A stretch of 13,790 nt of DNA from JBPCRW01 sp050996405 (lineage in GTDB: Bacteria; Acidobacteriota; Blastocatellia; Pyrinomonadales; Pyrinomonadaceae), in assembly GCA_050996405.1 (NCBI GenBank), contig JBPCRW010000214.1:1-13790 (forward strand). Direction: 5' to 3'. Shown here piece by piece: positions 6,624-13,790 of the stretch. The notes beneath the pieces were generated by a model, which had not been told where the DNA came from, did not search any database, and saw only the letters and a program-made list of their open reading frames with translations. How positions within the stretch are numbered: the first letter of the stretch is position 1; each line of letters opens with the position of its first letter. Made by a program: the position numbers and the translations under genes.

Positions 6624-6656
6624 GAAATAAGAGAAACAATATCGGGCGAAACAATT

Positions 6657-6680
6657 CTGGCTGCTCAATAGAGCAGCCGG
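6657..6680 (+). promoter_or_regulatory. GC-rich hairpin in the leader of the hydroxylase operon
   Basis: CTGGCTGCTC (6657-6666) pairs with GAGCAGCCGG (6671-6680), nine Watson-Crick pairs and one wobble, closing an AATA tetraloop. A run of T at 6689-6694 begins about 8 nt later, so it has terminator-like form but looser spacing. It lies 123 nt before the first gene and could be an attenuator, an mRNA stabiliser or part of a larger leader structure. I cannot match it to a known riboswitch. Nothing else is evident in the rest of 6569-6803 apart from the candidate promoter and a purine-rich ribosome site. Confidence 0.6.
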
Positions 6681-6803
6681 AAATCAGTTTTTTCAGAAAT
6701 TGCCGGTTGGCGAGCGGCAGTTAAATTTATTTGAAAAGCGCATCGAAAAGGGCTTCGAGGATTTTGTTTTCAGGACTTGTTTTGTAAGGGGAAGGGGAAA
6801 TAT

Positions 6804-7634
6804 ATGTCGGAAGAATTTGACGAAGTAAATGAAATGGAATTGACGACTGACGAAAAAGAATTGCTGAAGGATTTGCCGGAACTTTCGGCATTCGGCGAAG
6901 CGCGGCGCAAATTTTTAGGACAGGCGACGGCTTTGGGATTGGGCGCGTTCGCGCTGAATCTTTTGGCGCGTGAACAAACCTTCGCCGCGTTTGAACTGTC
7001 GCCGGAAGCATTGAGCGCGTCTTCTGCGGAAATTGAAAATGCGGTCAAAGTTTCGATGACAATCAACGGCGCGGAAAAGAGCTTAAACGTCGATTCGCGG
7101 ATGACTTTACTGGATGCTCTGCGTGAACGGCTCGATTTGACCGGCTCAAAAAAAGGCTGCGACCAAGGGCAATGCGGGGCTTGCACGGTAATTGTTGATG
7201 GGCGCAGAATTTTGTCGTGTCTGACTTTGGCGGCGACTTGCGAAGGCAAAAATGTTACGACGATTGAAGGTTTGGCAACCGGCGAAAATCTTCATCCGAT
7301 GCAGTCGGCATTTGTCAGACACGACGGTTTTCAATGCGGCTACTGCACGCCCGGTCAGATTTGTTCGGCGGTTGCTTTGATGACCGAAGCGAAAAACGGC
7401 GAAGTGAGTTATGTTACTACTGACGTGCGTCAAAAGCCGCATTCGCTTCAGCTTTCCGACGACGAAATCCGTGAAAGAATGTCGGGAAATATCTGTCGCT
7501 GCGGCGCGTATCCAAATATTGTCGCGGCGATTCGTGAAGTTCACACCGGACGCGAATCGGCGCAGGCGTGGCAATTCGCGGGCGAAAATAATCAAGCAAT
7601 TTTTGAAAATACGAACGAGGAGGGCGACGCTTAA
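6804..7634 (+). CDS. Tat-exported [2Fe-2S] subunit of a molybdenum hydroxylase (PaoA/YagT-like)
   Basis: Iron-sulfur subunit of a xanthine dehydrogenase-family enzyme. It passes electrons from the molybdenum centre to FAD. The 276 residues hold an acidic N-region (1-33), a twin-arginine motif ARRKFLG (33-39) and a hydrophobic stretch to about 55, so the assembled complex is likely exported by Tat. The plant-type ferredoxin cluster ligands are Cys119, 124, 127 and 139 (GCDQGQCGAC). The second [2Fe-2S] cluster uses Cys178 and 181 (FQCGYCTPGQICS) and Cys231 and 233 (NICRCGAY). The ATG at 6804 is preferred over an upstream TTG because GGGAAGGGG lies just before it. The next gene starts at the base after its stop. 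E. coli PaoA also has a long N-region before its twin arginines. The enzyme class is secure; the substrate is unknown. Confidence 0.93.
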   Translation: MSEEFDEVNEMELTTDEKELLKDLPELSAFGEARRKFLGQATALGLGAFALNLLAREQTFAAFELSPEALSASSAEIENAVKVSMTINGAEKSLNVDSRMTLLDALRERLDLTGSKKGCDQGQCGACTVIVDGRRILSCLTLAATCEGKNVTTIEGLATGENLHPMQSAFVRHDGFQCGYCTPGQICSAVALMTEAKNGEVSYVTTDVRQKPHSLQLSDDEIRERMSGNICRCGAYPNIVAAIREVHTGRESAQAWQFAGENNQAIFENTNEEGDA

Positions 7635-8642
7635 ATGAGAGCATTCAAATACACGAGAGCAGGCGACGCAAGCGCGGCTGTCGAAACGATTTCGGCAAAC
7701 GCTAATTCCAAATTTTTGGCGGGCGGCACGAATCTGATTGATTTGATGAAAGAAGATGTCGAGCGTCCCGACGAACTTGTTGATGTTACAAGATTAAATT
7801 TTACACAGGTTCGGACGATTTCCGACGGCGCGAACAAAGGCGGCGTTTCAATCGGCGCGCTGGCGAAAAACACAGACACGGCGAATCATCCTTTAATCAG
7901 ACAAAACTTTCCGCTTTTAACGCAGGCGATTCTGGCAGGTGCGTCCGCGCAAATCCGCAATATGGCGACCAACGGCGGCAATCTTAATCAACGAACGCGC
8001 TGCCCGTATTTTTACGATACGGCGATGCCGTGCAATAAACGCGAGCCGAGTTCGGGCTGCGGCGCGCTCGAAGGAATTAACCGCAATCACGCGATTTTCG
8101 GCTGGTCGGAAAAATGCGTGGCGACGCATCCGTCGGATATGTGCGTTGCTTTAGCCGCGCTCGATGCGGTCGTCAAAGTTCAAGGCGCGAACGGTCAGGA
8201 AAGGAGTATTTCGTTTGCCGAATATCATCGCTTGCCAGGCGACACGCCGGAAAAAGACAACAATCTGAATCACGGCGAATTGATTACGGCAATCGAACTG
8301 CCGAAAAATAATTTCGCCGCCAAATCTTATTATCTGAAAGTCAGAGATAGAGCGAGTTACGCTTTCGCGCTCGTTTCAGTCGCCGCCGCTTTGGAAATGA
8401 ACGGCGGCAATATTCAGCAAGTGAGAATTGCGATGGGCGGCGTAGCGCACAAACCCTGGCGAGCGACGGAAGCCGAAAAATTTTTAACCGGAAAAGCCGG
8501 AACGGAAGCGAATTTCAAATCGGCGGCGGAAGCGGAAATGCGAAACGCGCGACCGCTTGAATACAATAAATTTAAAGTGGAACTCGGAAGTCGCGCCATC
8601 GTTCGCGCTCTTTCAAACGCGATGAACGGAGCAAAGGCGTAA
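7635..8642 (+). CDS. FAD-binding subunit with predicted [4Fe-4S] cluster (PaoB/YagS-like), copy 1
   Basis: A 335-residue FAD subunit that takes electrons from the [2Fe-2S] clusters. FAD-binding motifs are LAGGTNLIDLMK (28-39) and IRNMATNGGNL (107-117). An insertion then supplies four cysteines, Cys123, 133, 142 and 161 (TRCPYFY, PCNKREPSSGC, KCVATHPSDM). This is the arrangement that binds an extra [4Fe-4S] cluster in E. coli PaoB and is absent from ordinary xanthine dehydrogenase. The CO-dehydrogenase flavoprotein C-terminal domain follows, with YLKVRDRASYAFALVSVAAAL. The start directly abuts the stop of the Tat-bearing subunit, with GAGGAGG about 12 nt upstream, so the two are coupled and presumably partners. 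No export signal of its own; hitchhiking on the partner's Tat signal is the expected route. Confidence 0.93.
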   Translation: MRAFKYTRAGDASAAVETISANANSKFLAGGTNLIDLMKEDVERPDELVDVTRLNFTQVRTISDGANKGGVSIGALAKNTDTANHPLIRQNFPLLTQAILAGASAQIRNMATNGGNLNQRTRCPYFYDTAMPCNKREPSSGCGALEGINRNHAIFGWSEKCVATHPSDMCVALAALDAVVKVQGANGQERSISFAEYHRLPGDTPEKDNNLNHGELITAIELPKNNFAAKSYYLKVRDRASYAFALVSVAAALEMNGGNIQQVRIAMGGVAHKPWRATEAEKFLTGKAGTEANFKSAAEAEMRNARPLEYNKFKVELGSRAIVRALSNAMNGAKA

Positions 8643-8738
8643 AATTAAATTCGGCAAAATTTCAACCGGCAAAAATCAAACAACCAAAAATTCTTTTGCC
8701 GCTTGCGTCTAAAAATTTTTTATCAAGGAATTAAACAG

Positions 8739-9278
8739 ATGAATGAAAATGTAGCGGAGACAATTTCGGTCAGTCTAAAAATTAACGGCGCGAATCACGA
8801 TTTACAAATCGAGCCGCGCGTCAGTTTGCTCGACGCGCTGCGCGAATTCGTCGGTTTGACAGGAACGAAAAAAGGCTGTAATCAAGGCGCGTGCGGGGCT
8901 TGCACGGTTTTGGTTGACGGCGAGCGAATAAATTCGTGTTTCGCGCTCGCCGTCCAATATGAAGGCAGAGAAATTAAGACGATTGAAGGCTTGGCAAACG
9001 ATGGCGAACTTCATCCGCTGCAAGCCGCATTTGTCGAACACGACGGCTTTCAATGCGGCTACTGCACGCCCGGTCAGATTTGTTCGGCGGTTGGAATGTT
9101 CAATGAATTTCAGAAAAATTTGCCGAGCGCGGTTTCGCCGAAGATGATTGGCGAATACGAATTTTCCGACGATGAAATTAAAGAACGAATGAGCGGAAAC
9201 TTATGTCGCTGCGGCGCGTATGTCGGCATCACGGAAGCGATTCACGAAGCGTTTGACGCGGAGGCTGTGGCGCGATGA
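8739..9278 (+). CDS. [2Fe-2S] subunit of a molybdenum hydroxylase, copy 2, without Tat signal
   Basis: A 179-residue paralogue of the subunit at 6804. It carries both clusters: Cys47, 52, 55 and 67 (GCNQGACGAC) and Cys106, 109, 156 and 158 (FQCGYCTPGQICS, NLCRCGAY). It starts directly at the ferredoxin domain (SVSLKING) and lacks any twin-arginine or signal sequence. The ATG at 8739 follows AAGGA (8725-8729). It sits 96 bp after the first FAD subunit; that gap contains a weak 8-bp inverted repeat (8667-8674 with 8694-8701). The stop overlaps the next start by 4 bp (ATGA). Either it works in a cytoplasmic enzyme, or it is carried out with a Tat-bearing partner; the sequence does not decide. 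Confidence 0.93.
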   Translation: MNENVAETISVSLKINGANHDLQIEPRVSLLDALREFVGLTGTKKGCNQGACGACTVLVDGERINSCFALAVQYEGREIKTIEGLANDGELHPLQAAFVEHDGFQCGYCTPGQICSAVGMFNEFQKNLPSAVSPKMIGEYEFSDDEIKERMSGNLCRCGAYVGITEAIHEAFDAEAVAR

Positions 9279-10267
9279 AAAATTTTACATATCGAAGAGC
9301 CGAAAGCGCGGAGTCGGCGATAAATTTAATCGGGCAAAACGCGGGCGCGAAATTCTTGGGCGGCGGCACGAATCTGGTTGATTTGATGCGCGAAAATATC
9401 GAGCAGCCCGACGCGCTCGTTGACGTTACAAATTTATCGGGCGAAATCTCCGAGCTGGCTGACGGCGCAATAAAAATCGGCGCGGCAGCGAAAAATACAG
9501 CGGTGGCGAATCACGCGGGCATTCGTGAAAAATATCCATTTTTATCGCAGGCGATTCTGTTCGGAGCAAGCGGGCAAATCAGAAATATGGCGACCGTCGG
9601 CGGCAATCTTCTTCAAAGAACGCGCTGTTATTATTTTTATGACGACGCGGCGAATTGCAATAAACGCAGGGCTAATTCGGGCTGCGACGCGCTCGAAGGT
9701 TTCAACCGCATTCACGCAATTTTGGGAACTTCCGATTCGTGTATTGCGACGCATCCGTCCGATATGTGTGTCGTGCTCGCCGCGCTCGATGCGAAGATTT
9801 TGGTTGAAGGTAAAAACGGAAAACGCGAAATTGCGTTTACAGATTCTCACCACTTGCCGGAAAATACGCCGCACGTCGAAACCGATTTACAGGCGGACGA
9901 ATTGATTACGTCAATCGAGATTCCGAAAAACGATTTCGCCAAGAATTCGCTGTATCGAAAAGTTCGTGACCGCGCAAGTTACGCTTTCGCGCTCGTGTCG
10001 GTTGCCGCCGCGCTCGAAACGGAAAACGGTTCGGTAAAAAATGTCCGGCTTGCTTTAGGCGGCGTGGCGCACAAACCTTGGCGGGCGTTCGCAGCGGAAA
10101 AAGTTTTGACGAGCGCGGAAGCGACGGAAGAAAATTTTAGACGCGCGGCGGATGAAGAATTAAAAAACGCCAAAGGTTTCGCGCACAACAGTTTTAAAAT
10201 CGAATTGGCGCGGCGTTCGATTGTCAGCGCGTTAAATGAATTGACGGAAAACGGAGGTGCAAGATAA
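9275..10267 (+). CDS. FAD-binding subunit with predicted [4Fe-4S] cluster (PaoB/YagS-like), copy 2
   Basis: A 330-residue paralogue of the FAD subunit at 7635. FAD motifs are LGGGTNLVDLMR (28-39) and IRNMATVGGNLLQ (102-114). The four predicted [4Fe-4S] ligands are kept at Cys118, 128, 137 and 156 (TRCYYFY, NCNKRRANSGC, SCIATHPSDM). The C-terminal domain has YRKVRDRASYAFALVSVAAAL, nearly the same as copy 1. It overlaps the preceding [2Fe-2S] gene by 4 bp, and its stop overlaps the next start by 1 bp (TAATG), so copy 2 of both small subunits is tightly coupled to the first molybdopterin subunit. The Val in MATVGG is the common family form; copy 1 has Asn there. Confidence 0.93.
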   Translation: MKNFTYRRAESAESAINLIGQNAGAKFLGGGTNLVDLMRENIEQPDALVDVTNLSGEISELADGAIKIGAAAKNTAVANHAGIREKYPFLSQAILFGASGQIRNMATVGGNLLQRTRCYYFYDDAANCNKRRANSGCDALEGFNRIHAILGTSDSCIATHPSDMCVVLAALDAKILVEGKNGKREIAFTDSHHLPENTPHVETDLQADELITSIEIPKNDFAKNSLYRKVRDRASYAFALVSVAAALETENGSVKNVRLALGGVAHKPWRAFAAEKVLTSAEATEENFRRAADEELKNAKGFAHNSFKIELARRSIVSALNELTENGGAR

Positions 10268-12558
10268 TGAGTATCATGCAGAAAATTATGGAAACCGTCG
10301 TGCAGTTTATGCCCGACAAAGACCCTGACCCGCTGATTCACAAACACGGCTATGTCGGCAAGCCTTTGAGCCGCGTTGACGGGCAGTTGAAAGTCACAGG
10401 CGCGGCGACTTTTTCCGCCGAATTCAAATTTGAAAATTTGGCGTATGCCGCGCTTGTTTACAGCACGATTGCGAAAGGCAAAATCACGAAATTAGATGCG
10501 AGCGAAGCCGAAAAATCGAACGGCGTTTTAGCCGTTATCACGTTTGAGAACGCGCCGAAAATGAAAGACCCGCCGACGTTTTCGCCCGGCGGTCAGAGCA
10601 AAGGTTCGGCGGCGAGCGATTTGCCGATTTTGCAGGACGAGAAAATTTATTGGAACGGGCAGCCGATTGCCGTTGTCGTCGCCGAAACGCAGGACAGGGC
10701 AGAACGCGCCGCGCAACTCGTCAAAGTCGAATATGAAACGGAAGATTTCAAAGTTTCGTTTGATGCTTTGAAGGACGAAGCCGAGCCGCCGAAAGACGTT
10801 TTGGGCGAGCCGTCCGAACTCGAAATCGGTGACGCGGAAGATGGATTAAAAAAAGCTGAATTTAAAGTTGATAACATTTACCGCACGCCGCGCTACAATC
10901 ACAACGCGATTGAGCCGCACTCGACAATTGCCGTTTGGGACGAAGACGGGGGTTTGACGGTTTTCGACGCGACGCAAAATCTTTACGGATTAAAAAACAC
11001 GCTCGCCGAAATATTCGCGCTCGATGTGGAAAAAGTTCGCGCCGTCGCGCCGTTTGTCGGCGGCGGTTTCGGCGGCAAAGGTTCGATGTGGAATCACACG
11101 GCACTCTGCGCGGCGGCGGCGAAAGTGACAAAGCGTCCGGTCAATTTAGCCGTTTCGCGCGAAGGCGTTTTCCGAATTGTCGGCGGGCGCACCGTTACCG
11201 AACAGCGTGTCGCGCTCGGTGCAAACAAGGACGGGAAATTTATTTCGCTGATTCACAGCGGCACAACCGGAACGACCGAACACAATAATTTTCCCGAACA
11301 ATTCACGTTTCCGGCGCGGCATCTTTACGCTTCGCCAAATCTGCTCGTCAGTCAAAAGGTCGTCTGTCTCGATACGGTGGCGAATACTTTTATGCGCGCG
11401 CCCGGCGAATCAATCGGCACGTTCGCGCTCGAATCGGCGATTGACGAACTCGCTTACGAATTAAAAATTGACCCGATTCAATTGCGGCAAATCAACGAAC
11501 CGGAAAAAGACCCGACGAAAGATACGGAATTTTCGATGCGAAATATAGTCGGGACTTACAAACGCGGCGCGGAAAAATTCGGCTGGAAACGAAATGAACC
11601 GCGTTCACAACGGAGTGGCAAATGGCTCATCGGGCAGGGCGCGGCGACGGCTTATTATCCATATTATCGAATGCCCGCGACGGCTCGCGTTCGTATTTTG
11701 GCGGACGGCACGGCAGTTGTGCAGGCGGCGGCGCACGAAATGGGAATGGGAACGGCAACCGTCCAGATTCAGCACGCAGCGGAACGATTAGGCTTGCCGA
11801 TTGAAAAAGTCATCTTTGAATACGGCGATTCAAATTTGCCGCAGTCGCCCGTCGCGGGCGGCTCGAATCAAACCGCGAGCATCGTCGCTTCCGTGACGGC
11901 GGCAATCGAAAAAGTTTTCGGAGAATTGCTCGCGCTCGCCGGAGACGATTACGATTCGCCGTTAGCAAATTTAAAGCTCAAGGAAATCGAAGCGCGCGAC
12001 GGAGGACTGTTCAGCAAAACGGATGTGTCGAAAGGCGAAACTTATGAGTCAATTTTAAAGCAAGTCGGTCAGGATTATGTCGAAGCCGAAGCGACTTCAG
12101 CCGCGCCGACGGAGATGATGAAGTATTCGATGGGTTCATACGGCGCACAGTTTTGCGAAGTCCGCGTTAATGAAGAATCGGGCGAAACGCGCGTCTCGCG
12201 TTTTTTAGGCTCGTTTGATTGCGGAAAAATTCTAAATCCGAAAACGGCGACCAGCCAGTTTCGCGGCGGAATCATCATGGGCATCGGAATGGCTCTGACG
12301 GAAGAGACTTTATTTGACGAACGCAGGGGCAGAATTACGAATCCGTCGCTCGCCGAATATCACATTCCCGTAAATCTCGATGTTCCGCACATCGAAATTA
12401 TCTACAACGATATTCCAGACGAACACACGCCTTTGGGCGCGCACGGCATCGGCGAAATCGGCATTACCGGAGTCGCGGCGGCAGTCGCCAACGCGGTTTT
12501 TAACGCGACCGGAAAACGCATCCGCGAACTGCCGATTACGTTGGATAAATTATTGTAA
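10267..12558 (+). CDS. Molybdopterin-binding catalytic subunit of an aldehyde oxidase/xanthine dehydrogenase-family enzyme (PaoC/YagR-like)
   Basis: The 763-residue catalytic subunit hydroxylates its substrate with water-derived oxygen at a molybdopterin (probably cytosine dinucleotide) centre. After an extension of about 28 residues absent from the next paralogue, it opens with YVGKPLSRVDGQLKVTGAA. Cofactor and active-site motifs are FVGGGFGGKGSMW (263-275), FMRAPGES (375-382), HEMGMGTATVQIQHA (490-504) and GAHGIGEIG with the likely catalytic Glu730. The profile fits PaoC/YagR-type aldehyde dehydrogenases better than classical purine-oxidising XdhB, in line with the [4Fe-4S]-type FAD subunits alongside. 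The start overlaps the previous stop by 1 bp and has GGAGGTG 7 nt upstream. Aldehydes are the likely substrates, but aromatic N-heterocycles cannot be excluded. Confidence 0.93.
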   Translation: MSIMQKIMETVVQFMPDKDPDPLIHKHGYVGKPLSRVDGQLKVTGAATFSAEFKFENLAYAALVYSTIAKGKITKLDASEAEKSNGVLAVITFENAPKMKDPPTFSPGGQSKGSAASDLPILQDEKIYWNGQPIAVVVAETQDRAERAAQLVKVEYETEDFKVSFDALKDEAEPPKDVLGEPSELEIGDAEDGLKKAEFKVDNIYRTPRYNHNAIEPHSTIAVWDEDGGLTVFDATQNLYGLKNTLAEIFALDVEKVRAVAPFVGGGFGGKGSMWNHTALCAAAAKVTKRPVNLAVSREGVFRIVGGRTVTEQRVALGANKDGKFISLIHSGTTGTTEHNNFPEQFTFPARHLYASPNLLVSQKVVCLDTVANTFMRAPGESIGTFALESAIDELAYELKIDPIQLRQINEPEKDPTKDTEFSMRNIVGTYKRGAEKFGWKRNEPRSQRSGKWLIGQGAATAYYPYYRMPATARVRILADGTAVVQAAAHEMGMGTATVQIQHAAERLGLPIEKVIFEYGDSNLPQSPVAGGSNQTASIVASVTAAIEKVFGELLALAGDDYDSPLANLKLKEIEARDGGLFSKTDVSKGETYESILKQVGQDYVEAEATSAAPTEMMKYSMGSYGAQFCEVRVNEESGETRVSRFLGSFDCGKILNPKTATSQFRGGIIMGIGMALTEETLFDERRGRITNPSLAEYHIPVNLDVPHIEIIYNDIPDEHTPLGAHGIGEIGITGVAAAVANAVFNATGKRIRELPITLDKLL

Positions 12559-12602
12559 ATAGCTGTTGAAAGTTCAGAGAGATGACAAGCGAGGGAAGAA
12601 AA

Positions 12603-13790
12603 ATGCAGACAAATATTATCGGCAAACCGATTGACCGCGTTGATGCGCGGCTGAAAGTAACGGGCGCGGCGAAATATGCCGCCGAATTTAATCAAAATCA
12701 AATGGCATATGCTTTTCCGGCGCGTTCGGCGATTGGAAACGGCGCGATTACGTCATTCGACACGAGCGAAGCGGAAAAAGCGGGCGGCGTGATTAAAATT
12801 TTAACTTACGAAAATGCGCCGCGTTTGAAGGAATACAACCAGCAGGAAGTTTCAAAAACGGGCGGAATGCTCGGCGAAAATTTTTTGCCGCTTCAGGACA
12901 ATAAAGTAAATTATTTCGGGCAGTATGTCGCTCTTGTCGTCGCCGAAACTTACGAGCAGGCGCGCGCCGCCGCCGAATTAGTCAAAGTTTCTTACGCCGC
13001 GCAAACACCCGCGATTGATTTGGAAAAGGAACTGCCGAAAGCGGAAAAACCGCAGAGCGCGCGCGGCGGAAATGTGCAGCTAAACGAAGGAAAAACGGCA
13101 AGCATCATCGCCGCTTCGCCCGTTAAAATCGAGCAGACTTATCGCACGCCGACGGAAAATCATCATCCGATGGAGCCGCACGCGACGGTCGCCGTCTGGG
13201 AAGGCGCGGACAAACTAAAAATTTACGATGCGACGCAAGGCGTGAAAGGCGCGCAGGGAACAACCGCATATTTTCTCGGTTTGAAACCGGAAAACGTGCA
13301 GGTAATTTCGCGGTTTATCGGCGGCGGCTTCGGCTGCAAGGGAGCGCAGTGGCAGCACGTTTTGCTGACCGCGATGGCTGCAAAAGCCGTTAATCGTCCG
13401 GTCAAATTCGCTATTACCAGACAAATGATGGTGACAAATGTCGGACGCAGACCGGAGACGATTCAAAAAATCGCGCTCGCCTGCGACCAGAGCGGAAAAC
13501 TCGCGGCGATTCGACACGAAAACAGTTCCTACAAGGCTTTTTCCGAATTTTTCGAGCAGAGCGGTTTGCCGTCGAAAATTTTATACTCCGCGCCGATTCG
13601 GGAAATCACATATAAAATCGCTAAATTAAATATCGGAACGCCGACTTTTATGCGCGCGCCCGGCGAAACGCCCGGAAGTTTCGCGCTCGAATCGGCGATG
13701 GACGAACTCGCGTTTGAACTAAAAATTGACCCGATTCAATTGCGCGTTATAAATCACACGACGGTTGACCCTTTGCAAAATCTGCCGTTT
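12603..13790 (+). CDS. Second molybdopterin-binding catalytic subunit, partial (runs off right edge)
   Basis: The open frame runs from the ATG at 12603 to the window edge, 396 residues without a stop. It begins MQTNIIGKPIDRVDARLKVT and has FIGGGFGCKGAQW (238-250) and FMRAPGETPGS (349-359). It is a paralogue of the preceding gene but lacks its N-terminal extension, and it has Cys in place of the last Gly of the GGGFGG motif. The C-terminal half with the GMG and catalytic Glu motifs lies beyond the edge. GAGGGA at 12591 provides a ribosome site, and the gap to the previous stop is 44 bp. Two catalytic subunits against two FeS/FAD pairs suggest two related enzymes encoded in one operon, though which small subunits serve which large one is not clear. 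Confidence 0.92.
   Translation, partial: MQTNIIGKPIDRVDARLKVTGAAKYAAEFNQNQMAYAFPARSAIGNGAITSFDTSEAEKAGGVIKILTYENAPRLKEYNQQEVSKTGGMLGENFLPLQDNKVNYFGQYVALVVAETYEQARAAAELVKVSYAAQTPAIDLEKELPKAEKPQSARGGNVQLNEGKTASIIAASPVKIEQTYRTPTENHHPMEPHATVAVWEGADKLKIYDATQGVKGAQGTTAYFLGLKPENVQVISRFIGGGFGCKGAQWQHVLLTAMAAKAVNRPVKFAITRQMMVTNVGRRPETIQKIALACDQSGKLAAIRHENSSYKAFSEFFEQSGLPSKILYSAPIREITYKIAKLNIGTPTFMRAPGETPGSFALESAMDELAFELKIDPIQLRVINHTTVDPLQNLPF

Noticed and set aside
6630..6803. Molybdenum cofactor riboswitch in the operon leader
   Set aside because: Only one simple hairpin is evident; I cannot identify the conserved junction and motifs of that riboswitch class by eye.
8667..8701. Inverted repeat CGGCAAAA/TTTTGCCG as a terminator between the two FeS/FAD pairs
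   Set aside because: The stem is only 8 bp with a 19-nt loop, and the T run is not adjacent. The genes on both sides appear to be one operon.

Overview
The window looks like a chromosomal segment of an Acidobacteriota-type bacterium, most plausibly Blastocatellia. This is inferred from three things: an mglB-mglA pair whose MglA resembles that lineage, moderate GC coding DNA with AT-rich intergenic DNA, and a heptamer repeat array between genes. No 16S or other decisive marker is present.

Region 1 (1-952, minus strand) holds a polarity module. mglB (Roadblock/LC7 protein) lies upstream of mglA (Ras-like GTPase), and mglA runs off the left edge. Their 115 bp intergenic gap is almost filled by two heptamer arrays that pair as a 31-bp inverted repeat. 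Region 2 (953-1341) is a divergent, gene-free spacer with a perfect 13-bp dyad and candidate promoters facing both ways.

Region 3 (1342-6568, plus strand) is a UDP-GlcNAc cluster: yvcK/glmR, glmU, three small genes and glmS, closed by a strong intrinsic terminator. glmS makes glucosamine-6-phosphate and glmU carries out the last two steps to UDP-GlcNAc. YvcK/GlmR is known in Bacillus subtilis to bind UDP-GlcNAc and stimulate GlmS, so sensor, first enzyme and last enzyme sit together. Between glmU and glmS lie two overlapping small genes (49 and 110 aa; the second starts at TTG with a strong Shine-Dalgarno inside the first) and a 58-aa two-helix membrane protein, none with a function I recognise. 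glmS has TATAAT directly upstream of its ATG and no Shine-Dalgarno, suggesting a leaderless transcript.

Region 4 (6569-13790, plus strand) is a molybdenum hydroxylase operon of the PaoABC/xanthine dehydrogenase type. Its order is [2Fe-2S] subunit with Tat signal, FAD subunit, [2Fe-2S] subunit without Tat signal, FAD subunit, molybdopterin subunit, second molybdopterin subunit (cut by the right edge). Both FAD subunits keep the four-cysteine insertion that binds an extra [4Fe-4S] cluster in E. coli PaoB. The set looks like an internal duplication of all three subunit types, with conserved blocks still nearly identical at the DNA level. The likely role is oxidation of aldehydes or N-heterocycles; the substrate cannot be read from the sequence. 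A 174-nt leader with a GC-rich hairpin precedes the operon. No rRNA, tRNA, CRISPR array or transposase was seen.
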